A model generated the notes under the pieces. It worked only from the letters and a program-made list of their open reading frames with translations, did no database searches and was not told where the DNA came from. DNA of 64,000 nucleotides from Hydractinia symbiolongicarpus (taxonomy: Eukaryota; Cnidaria; Hydrozoa; Anthoathecata; Hydractiniidae). This document shows positions 51,801 to 62,039 of this stretch, piece by piece. The translations under genes were made by a program, and so were the position numbers. Numbering within the stretch: the first letter of the stretch is position 1; every line of letters starts with the position of its first letter. The DNA lies in assembly GCF_029227915.1 (NCBI RefSeq), contig NC_079876.1, positions 38,609,828-38,673,827 on the forward strand. The letters run 5' to 3'.

Positions 51801-54800
51801 TTTCGTTTGCCGGCGATTAAACTTCTTTTATTCAGCGTCTCATCAAAAATGAAAACATTTTTAAAAACTACAAGTCTCATGGGCTTTAGTGGTGAAATAA
51901 TAATTTAAAAAATCGTTTGGGATATGAGTTTACTCCCTGGGTACTTTCTTTGTATACTTTTGACTATACGGGCCGAGTCCGGGATTTACGGGAAATCGCA
52001 GGTTTTCGTTTGCCGGCGATTAAACTTCTTTTATTCAGCGTCTCATCAAAAATGAAAACATTTTTGAAAACTACAAGTCTCATGCGTTTTAGTATGAAAA
52101 AAAAATTTAAAAAATCGTTCGGCAAATGAGTTTACTCCCTGGGTACTTTCTTTGTATACTTTTGACTATACGGGCCGAGTCCGGGATTTACGGGAAGTCG
52201 CGGGTTTTCGTTTGCCGGCGATTAAACTTCTTTTATTCAGCGTGTCATCAAAAATGAAAACATTTTTAAAAACTACAAGTCTCATGGGCTTTAGTGGTGA
52301 AATAATAATTTAAAAAATCGTTTGGGAAATGAGTTTACTCCCTGGGTACTTTCTTTGTATACTTTTGACTATACGGGCCGAGTCCGGGATTTACGGGAAA
52401 TCGCAGGTTTTCGTTTGCCAACGATTAAACTTCTTTTATGCAGCGTCTCATCAAAAATGAAAACATTTTTGAAAACTACAAGTCTCATGCGTTTCAGTGG
52501 TGAAAAAATAAATTAAAAAATCGTTCGGGAAATGAGTTTACTTCCTGGGTACTTTTTTTGTATACATTCGACTATACGGGCCAAGCCCGGGATTTACGGG
52601 AAATCGCGGTTTTTTGTTTGCCGGCGATTAAACTTCTTTTATTCAGCGTTTCATCAAAAATGAAAACATTTTTAAAAACTAAAAGTCTCATGGGCTTTAG
52701 TGGTGAAATAATAATTTAAAAAATCGTTCTGGAAATGAGTTTACTCGCAGGGTACTTTCTTTGTATACTTTTGACTATACGGGCCGAGTCCGGGATTTAC
52801 GGGAAATCGCAGGTTTTCGTTTGCCGGCGATTAAACTTCTTTTATTCAGCGTCTCATCAAAAATGAAAAAATTTTTGAAAACTACAAGTCTCATGCGTTT
52901 TAGTATGAAAAAAAAAATTAAAAAATCGTTCGGCAAATGAGTTTACTCCCTGGGTACTTTCTTTGTATACTTTTGACTATACGGGCCGAGTCCGGGATTT
53001 ACGGGAAATCGCAGGTTTTCGTTTGCCGGCGATTAAACTTCTTTTATTCAGCGTCTCATCAAAAATGAAAACATTTTTGAAAACTACAAGTCTCATGCGT
53101 TTTAGTATGAAAAAAAAATTTAAAAAATCGTTCGGCAAATGAGTTTACTCCCTGGGTACTTTCTTTGTATACTTTTGACTATACGGGCCGAGTCCGGGAT
53201 TTACGGGAAGTCGCGGGTTTTCGTTTGCCGGCGATTAAACTTCTTTTATTCAGCGTGTCATCAAAAATGAAAACATTTTTAAAAACTACAAGTCTCATGG
53301 GCTTTAGTGGTGAAATAATAATTTAAAAAATCGTTTGGGAAATGAGTTTACTCCCTGGGTACTTTCTTTGTATACTTTTGACTATACGGGCCGAGTCCGG
53401 GATTTACGGGAAATCGCAGGTTTTCGTTTGCCAACGATTAAACTTCTTTTATGCAGCGTCTCATCAAAAATGAAAACATTTTTGAAAACTACAAGTCTCA
53501 TGCGTTTCAGTGGTGAAAAAATAAATTAAAAAATCGTTCGGGAAATGAGTTTACTTCCTGGGTACTTTTTTTGTATACATTCGACTATACGGGCCAAGCC
53601 CGGGATTTACGGGAAATCGCGGTTTTTTGTTTGCCGGCGATTAAACTTCTTTTATTCAGCGTTTCATCAAAAATGAAAACATTTTTAAAAACTAAAAGTC
53701 TCATGGGCTTTAGTGGTGAAATAATAATTTAAAAAATCGTTCTGGAAATGAGTTTACTCGCAGGGTACTTTCTTTGTATACTTTTGACTATACGGGCCGA
53801 GTCCGGGATTTACGGGAAATCGCAGGTTTTCGTTTGCCGGCGATTAAACTTCTTTTATTCAGCGTCTCATCAAAAATGAAAAAATTTTTGAAAACTACAA
53901 GTCTCATGCGTTTTAGTATGAAAAAAAAAATTAAAAAATCGTTCGGCAAATGAGTTTACTCCCTGGGTACTTTCTTTGTATACTTTTGACTATACGGACC
54001 GAGTCCGGGATTTACCGGAAGTCGCGGGTTTTCGTTTGCCGGCGATTAAACTTCTTTTATTCAGCGTCTCATCAAAAATGAAAACATTTTTAGAAACTAC
54101 AAGTCTCATGGGCTTTAGTGGTGAAATAATAATTTAAAAAATCGTTTGGGAAATGAGTTTACTCCCTGGGTACTTTCTTTGTATACTTTTGACTATACGG
54201 GCCGAGTCCGGGATTTACGGGAAATCGCAGGTTTTCGTTTGCCGGCGATTAAACTTCTTTTATTCAGCGTCTCATCAAAAATGAAAACATTTTTGAAAAC
54301 TACAAGTCTCATGCGTTTTAGTGGTGAAAAAATAAATTAAAAAATCGTTCGGGAAATGAGTTTACTCACAGGGTACTTTTTTTGTATACATTCGACTATA
54401 CGGGCCAAGCCCGGGATTTACGGGAAATCGCGGTTTTTCGTTTGCCGGCGATTAAACTTCTTTTATTCAGCGTCTCATCAAAAATGAAAACATTTTTGAA
54501 AACTACAAGTCTTATGCGTTTTAGTGGTGAAAAAATAATTTAAAAAATCGTTCTGGAAATGAGTTTACTCGCAGGGTACTTTCTTTGTATATATTCGACT
54601 ATACGGGCCAAGCCCGGGATTTACGGGAAATCGCGGGTTTTCGTTTGCCGGCGATTAAACATCTTTTATTCAGCGTCTCATCAAAAATGAAAACATTTTT
54701 GAAAACTACAAGTCTCATGTGTTTTAGTGGTGAAAAAATAATTTAAAAAATCGTTCTGGAAATGAGTTTACTCGCAGGGTACTTTCTTTGTATATGTTCG

Positions 54801-55640
54801 ACTATACGGGCCAAGCCCGGGATTTACGGGAAATCGCGGGTTTTCGTTTGCCGGCGATTAAACATCTTTTATTCAGCGTCTCATCAAAAATGAAAACATT
54901 TTTGAAAACTACAAGTCTCATGTCTTTTAGTGGTGAAAAAATAATTTAAAAAATCGTTCGGGAAATGAGTTTACACCCTGGGTACTTTCTTTGTATACTT
55001 TTGACTATACGGGCTGAGTCCAGGATTTACGGGAAGTCATGGGTTTTCGTTTGCCGGCGATTAAACTGCTTTTATTCAGCGTCTCATCAAAAATGGAAAC
55101 ATTTTTAAAAACTACAAGTCTCATGCGTTTTAGTGGTGAAAAAAAAAATTTAAAAAATCGTTCGGGAAATGAGTTTACTCGCAGGGTACTTTCTTTGTAT
55201 ATGTTCGACTATACGGGCCAAGCCCGGGATTTACGGGAAATCGCGGGTTTTCGTTTGCCGGCGATTAAACTTCTTTTATTCAGCGTCTCATCACAAATGA
55301 AAACATTTTTGAAAACTACAAGTCTCATGCGTTTTAGTGGTGAAAAAATAATTTAAAAATTCGTTAGGGAAATGAGTTTACTCACTGGGTACTTTCCTTG
55401 TATACTTTTGACTATACGGGCCGAGACCGGGATTTACGGGAAATCGCGGGTTTTTGTTTGCCGGCGATTAAACTTCTTTTGTATAGCGTCTCATCAAAAT
55501 TGAAAACATTTTTAAAAACTACAAGTCTCATGGGTTTTAGTGGTGAAAATATAATTTAAAAAATCGTTCGGCAAATGGGTTTACTCCCTGGGTACTTTCT
55601 TTGTATACTTTTGACTATACGGGCTGAGTCCAGGATTTAC
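44200..55640. repeat. Large 23-/24-monomer higher-order unit, three copies
   Basis: About 44200-46150 recurs at about 48867-50820 (offset 4667 bp) and again at about 53735-55690 (a further 4868 bp). Shared sites include TGAAAAAATTTTTGAAAAC, CGGACCGAGTCC with TTTACCGGAAGTCGC, TTTTTAGAAACTAC, GTATATGTTCGAC, CATGTCTTTTAG and GGGCTGAGTCCAGG. Differences I noted are few: TTCTTCGTATAC in copies 1 and 2 but TTCTTTGTATAC in copy 3; TCGTGTGCCGG in copy 1 only; AAACTGCTTTTATTC in copy 3 only. The intervening stretches differ because of the embedded 7- and 5-monomer duplications. Confidence 0.9.
51925..53950. repeat. Abutting 5-monomer pair, unit 1013 bp
   Basis: About 51925-52937 and 52938-53950 share an AGTATGAAAAA tail, CAGCGTGTCATC, TTTGCCAACGATTAAAC, TTTTATGCAGCG, CGCGGTTTTTTGTTTG, AACTAAAAGTCTC and TGAAAAAATTTTTG at a 1013-bp offset. 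The pair sits inside one copy of the larger higher-order unit only, and it helps explain why the unit lengths are 4667 and 4868 bp. Confidence 0.88.
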
Positions 55641-57779
55641 GGGAAGTCATGGGTTTTCGTTTGCCGGCGATTAAACTTCTTTTATTCAGCGTCTCATCAA
55701 AAATGGAAACATTTTTAAAAACTACAAGTCTCATGCGTTTTAGTGGTGAAAAAAAAAATTTAAAAAATCGTTCGGGAAATGACTTTACTCCCTGGGTACT
55801 TTCTTTGTATACATTCGACTACACGGGCCAAGCCCGGGATTTAGGGGAAATCGCTGGTTTTCGTTTGCCGGCGATTAAACCTCTTTCATTAAGCGTCTCA
55901 TCAAAAATGAAAACATTTTTGAAAACTACAAGTCTCATGTGTTTTAATGGTGAAAAAATGATTTAAAAAATCGTTCGGAAAATGAGTTTACTCCCTGGGT
56001 ACTTTCTTTGTATAATTTTGACTATACCGGTCGAGTCCGGGATTTACGGGAAATTGCGGGTTTTCGTTTGCCAGCTATTAAACTTTTTTTATTCAGCGTC
56101 CCATCAAAAATTAAAACATTTTTGAAAACTACAAGTCTCATGCGTTTTAGTGGTGAAAAAATAATATAAAAAATCGTTTTGGAAATGAGTTTACTCACAG
56201 GGTACTTTCTTTGTATACATTCGACTATACGGGCCAAGCCCGGGATTTACGGGAAATCGCGGGTTTATGTTTGCCGGCGATTAAACCACTTTCATTAAGC
56301 GTCTCATCAAAAATGAAAACATTTCTGAAAACTACAAGTCTCATGCGTTTTAGTGTTGAAAAAATAATTTAAAAAATCGTTCGGGAAATGAGTTTACACC
56401 CTGGGTACTTTCTTTGTATACTTTTGACTATACGGGCCGAGTCCGGGATTTACGGGAAGTCGCGGGTTTTCGTTTGCCAGCGATTAAACTTTTTTTATTC
56501 AGCGTCTCATCAAAAATGAAAACATTTTTAAAAACTACAAGTCTCATGGGCTTTAATGGTGAAATAATAAATTTAAAAATTCGTTCTGGAAATGAGTTTA
56601 CACCCTGGGTACTATCTTTGTATACTTTTGACTATACGGGTCGAGTCCGGGATTTACGGGAAATCGCAGGTTTTCGTTTGCCGGCGATTAAATTTCGTTT
56701 ATTCAGCGTCTCATCAAAAATGAAAACATTTTTGAAAACTACAAGTCTCATGCGTTTTAGTGGTGAAAATATAATTTAAAAAATCGTTCGGGAAATGGGT
56801 TTACTCCCTGGGTACTTTCTTTGTATACTTTTGACTATACGGGCCGAGTCCGGGATTTACGGGAACTCGCGGGTTTTCGTTTGCCGGCGATTAAACTTCT
56901 TTTATTCAGCGTCTCATCAAAAATGAAAACAAATTTGAAAACTGCTAGTCTCATGCGTTTTAGTGGTGAAAAAATAATTCAAAAAATCGTTCGTGAAATG
57001 AGTTTACTTCCTGGGTACTTTCTTTGTATGCTTTTGACTATACGGGCCGAGTCCGGGATTTAGGGGAAGTCGCGGGTTTTCGTTTGCCGGCGATTAAACT
57101 TCTTTTATTCAGCGTCTCATTAAAAATGAAAACATTTTAAAAAACTACAAGTCTCATGGGCTTTAGTGGTGAAATAATAATTTAAAAAATCGTTCGGGAA
57201 ATGAGTTTACTCCCTGGGTACTTTCTTTGTATACTTTTGACTATACGGGCCAAGCCCGGGATTAACGGGAAATCGCGGGTTTTCGTTTGCCGGCGATTAA
57301 ACTTCTTTTATTCAGTGTCTCATCAAAAATGAAAACAATTTTGAAAACTACAAGTCTTATGCGTTTTAGTAGTGAAAAAATAATTTAAAACTCGTTCTGG
57401 AAATGAGTTTACTCACAGGGTACTTTTTTTGTATACATTCGACTATACGGCCAAGCCCGGGATTTACGGGAAATCGCGGGTTTTCGTTTGTCGGCGATTA
57501 AACCTCTTTCATTAAGCGTCTCATCAAAAATGAAAGCATTTCTGAAAACTACAAGTCTCATGCGTTTTAGTATGAAAAAAAAAATTTAAAAAATCGTTCG
57601 GGAAATGAGTTTACTCCCTGGGTACTTTCTTTGTATACTTTTGACTATACGGGCCAAGCCCGGGATTTACGGGAAATCGCGGTTTTTCGTTTGCCGGCGA
57701 TTAAACTTATTTTATTCAGCGTCTCATCAAAAATGAAAACATTTTTGAAAACTACAAGTCTTATGCGTTTTAGTGGTGA

Positions 57780-59700
57780 AAAAATAATTTAAAAAATCGT
57801 TCTGGAAATGATTTTACTCGCAGGGTACTTTCTTTGTATATATTCGACTATACGGGCCAAGCCCGGGATTTACGGGAAATCGCGGGTTTTCGTTTGCCGG
57901 CGATTAAACCTCTTTTATTCAGCGTCTCATCAAAAATGAAAACATTTTTGAAAACTACAAGTCTTATGCGTTTTAGTGGTGAAAAATAATTTAAAAAATC
58001 GTTCGGGAAATGAGTTTACTCCCTGGGTACTTTCTTTGTATACTTTTGACTATACGGGCCGAGTCCAGGATTTACGGGAAGTCGCAGGTTTTCGTTTGCC
58101 GGCGATTAAACTTCTTTTATTCAGCGTCTCATCAAAAATGAAAACATTTTTAAAAACTACAAGTCTCATGCGTTTTAGTAGTGAAAAAAAAATTTAAAAA
58201 ATCGTTCGGGAAATGAGTTTACTCCCTGGGTACTTTCTTTGTATACATTCGACTACACGGGGCAAGCCCGGGATTTAGGGGAAATCGCTGGTTTTCGTTT
58301 GCCGGCGATTAAACCTCTTGCATTAAGCGTCTCATCAAAAATGAAAACATTTTTGAAAACTACAAGTCTCATGCGTTTTAGTGGTGAAAATATAATTTAA
58401 AAAATCGTTCGGGAAATGGGTTTACTCCCTGGGTACTTTCTTTGTATACTTTTGACTATACGGGCCGAGTCCGGGATTTACGGGAAATCGCGGTTTTTCG
58501 TTTGCCGGCGATTAAACTTATTTTATTCAGCGTCTCATCAAAAATGAAAACATTTTTGAAAACTACAAGTCTTATGCGTTTTAGTGGTGAAAAAATAATT
58601 TAAAAAATCGTTCTGGAAATGATTTTACTCGCAGGGTACTTTCTTTGTATATATTCGACTATACGGGCCAAGCCCGGGATTTACGGGAAATCGCGGGTTT
58701 TCGTTTGCCGGCGATTAAACCTCTTTTATTCAGCGTCTCATCAAAAATGAAAACATTTTTGAAAACTACAAGTCTTATGCGTTTTGGTGGTGAAAAATAA
58801 TTTAAAAAATCGTTCGGGAAATGAGTTTACTCCCTGGGTACTTTCTTTGTATACTTTTGACTATACGGGCCGAGTCCAGGATTTACGGGAAGTCGCAGGT
58901 TTTCGTTTGCCGGCGATTAAACTTCTTTTATTCAGCGTCTCATCAAAAATGAAAACATTTTTAAAAACTACAAGTCTCATGCGTTTTAGTGGTGAAAAAA
59001 AAATTTAAAAAATCGTTCGGGAAATGAGTTTACTCCCTGGGTACTTTCTTTGTATACATTCGACTACACGGGGCAAGCCCGGGATTTAGGGGAAATCGCT
59101 GGTTTTCGTTTGCCGGCGATTAAACCTCTTGCATTAAGCGTCTCATCAAAAATGAAAACATTTTTGAAAACTACAAGTCTCATGCGTTTTAGTGGTGAAA
59201 ATATAATTTAAAAAATCGTTCGGGAAATGGGTTTACTCCCTGGGTACTTTCTTTGTATACTTTTGACTATACGGGCCGAGTCCGGGATTTACGGGAAATC
59301 GCGGTTTTTCGTTTGCCGGCGATTAAACTTATTTTATTCAGCGTCTCATCAAAAATGAAAACATTTTTGAAAACTACAAGTCTTATGCGTTTTAGTGGTG
59401 AAAAAATAATTTAAAAAATCGTTCTGGAAATTATTTTACTCGCAGGGTACTTTCTTTGTATATATTCGACTATACGGGCCAAGCCCGGGATTTACGGGAA
59501 ATCGCGGGTTTTCGTTTGCCGGCGATTAAACCTCTTTTATTCAGCGTCTCATCAAAAATGAAAACATTTTTGAAAACTACAAGTCTTATGCGTTTTAGTG
59601 GTGAAAAATAATTTAAAAAATCGTTCGGGAAATGAGTTTACTCCCTGGGTACTTTCTTTGTATACTTTTGACTATACGGGCCGAGTCCAGGATTTACGGG
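57780..59700. repeat. 4-monomer tandem repeats, unit ~811 bp (left cluster)
   Basis: A unit of four monomers starting near 57780 repeats at about 58591 and again in part at about 59402. Markers are GAAATGATTTTACTCGC (GAAATTATTTTACTCGC in the third), the one-A-short GGTGAAAAATAATTT tail, GAGTCCAGGATTTACGG, ACACGGGGCAAGCCC, TTTAGGGGAAATCGCTGG and CCTCTTGCATTAAG. The third copy passes directly into the start of the next 20-/21-monomer unit near 59707. Confidence 0.9.
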
Positions 59701-61250
59701 AAGTCGCAGGTTTTCGTTTGCCGGCGATTAAACTTCTTTTATTCAGCGTCTCATCAAAAATGGAAACATTTTTAAAAACTACAAGTCTCATGCGTTTTAG
59801 TGGTGAAAAAAAAAATTTAAAAAATCGTTCGGGAAATGACTTTACTCCCTGGGTACTTTCTTTGTATACATTCGACTACACGGGCCAAGCCCGGGATTTA
59901 GGGGAAATCGCTGGTTTTCGTTTGCCGGCGATTAAACCTCTTTCATTAAGCGTCTCATCAAAAATGAAAACATTTTTGAAAACTACAAGTCTCATGTGTT
60001 TTAATGGTGAAAAAATGATTTAAAAAATCGTTCGGAAAATGAGTTTACTCCCTGGGTACTTTCTTTGTATAATTTTGACTATACCGGTCGAGTCCGGGAT
60101 TTACGGGAAATTGCGGGTTTTCGTTTGCCAGCTATTAAACTTTTTTTATTCAGCGTCCCATCAAAAATTAAAACATTTTTGAAAACTACAAGTCTCATGC
60201 GTTTTAGTGGTGAAAAAATAATATAAAAAATCGTTTTGGAAATGAGTTTACTCACAGGTTACTTTCTTTGTATACATTCGACTATACGGGCCAAGCCCGG
60301 GATTTACGGGAAATCGCGGGTTTATGTTTGCCGGCGATTAAACCACTTTCATTAAGCGTCTCATCAAAAATGAAAACATTTCTGAAAACTACAAGTCTCA
60401 TGCGTTTTAGTGTTGAAAAAATAATTTAAAAAATCGTTCGGGAAATGAGTTTACACCCTGGGTACTTTCTTTGTATACTTTTGACTATACGGGCCGAGTC
60501 CGGGATTTACGGGAAGTCGCGGGTTTTCGTTTGCCAGCGATTAAACTTCTTTTATTCAGCGTTTCATCAAAAATGAAAACATTTTTAAAAACTACAAGTC
60601 TCATGGGCTTTAGTGGTGAAATAATAAATTTAAAAATTCGTTCTGGAAATGAGTTTACACCCTGGGTACTATCTTTGTATACTTTTGACTATACGGGTCG
60701 AGTCCGGGATTTACGGGAAATCGCAGGTTTTCGTTTGCCGGCGATTAAATTTCTTTTATTCAGCGTCTCATCAAAAATGAAAACATTTTTGAAAACTACA
60801 AGTCTCATGCGTTTTAGTGGTGAAAATATAATTTAAAAAATCGTTCGGGAAATGGGTTTACTCCCTGGGTACTTTCTTTGTATACTTTTGACTATACGGG
60901 CCGAGTCCGGGATTTACGGGAAGTCGCGGGTTTTCGTTTGCCGGCGATTAAACTTCTTTTATTCAGCGTCTCATCAAAAATGAAAACAAATTTGAAAACT
61001 GCTAGTCTCATGCGTTTTAGTGGTGAAAAAATAATTCAAAAAATCGTTCGTGAAATGAGTTTACTTCCTGGGTACTTTCTTTGTATGCTTTTGACTATAC
61101 GGGCCGAGTCCGGGATTTACGGGAAGTCGCGGGTTTTCGTTTGCCGGCGATTAAACTTCTTTTATTCAGCGTCTCATTAAAAATGAAAACATTTTAAAAA
61201 ACTACAAGTCTCATGGGCTTTAGTGGTGAAATAATAATTTAAAAAATCGT

Positions 61251-61453
61251 TTGGGAAATAAGTTTACTCCCTGGGTACTTTCTTTGTATACTTTTGACTA
61301 TACGGGCAGAGTCCGGGATTTACGGGAAATCGCAGGTTTTTGTTTGCCGGCTTTTAAACTTCTTTTATTCAGCGTCTCATCAAAAATGAAAACATTTTTG
61401 AAAACTACAAGTCTCATGCGTTTTAGTGGTGAAAAAATAAATTAAAAAATCGT
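61251..61453 (+). repeat. Single monomer present in only one copy of the 20-/21-monomer pair
   Basis: This 203-bp copy reads GGGCAGAGTCCGG, GGTTTTTGTTTGCCGGC and then TTTTAAAC, and ends GAAAAAATAAATTAAAAAATC. The matching place in the left copy, about 57194, runs straight on into the GGGATTAACGGG monomer. It was gained in the right copy or lost from the left; its ATAAATTA tail resembles monomers near 38.9 and 43.98 kb. Confidence 0.85.
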
Positions 61454-62039
61454 TCGGGAAATGAGTTTACTCCCTGGGTACTTTCTTTGTATACTTTTGA
61501 CTATACGGGCCAAGCCCGGGATTAACGGGAAATCGCGGGTTTTCGTTTGCCGGCGATTAAACTTCTTTTATTCAGTGTCTCATCAAAAATGAAAACAATT
61601 TTCAAAAACTACAAGTCTTATGCGTTTTAGTAGTGAAAAAATAATTTAAAACTCGTTCTGGAAATGAGTTTACTCACAGGGTACTTTTTTTGTATACATT
61701 CGACTATACGGCCAAGCCCGGGATTTACGGGAAATCGCGGGTTTTCGTTTGTCGGCGATTAAACCTCTTTCATTAAGCGTCTCATCAAAAATGAAAGCAT
61801 TTCTGAAAACTACAAGTCTCATGCGTTTTAGTATGAAAAAAAAAATTTAAAAAATCGTTCGGGAAATGAGTTTACTCCCTGGGTACTTTCTTTGTATACT
61901 TTTGACTATACGGGCCAAGCCCGGGATTTACGGGAAATCGCGGTTTTTCGTTTGCCGGCGATTAAACTTATTTTATTCAGCGTCTCATCAAAAATGAAAA
62001 CATTTTTGAAAACTACAAGTCTTATGCGTTTTAGTGGTG

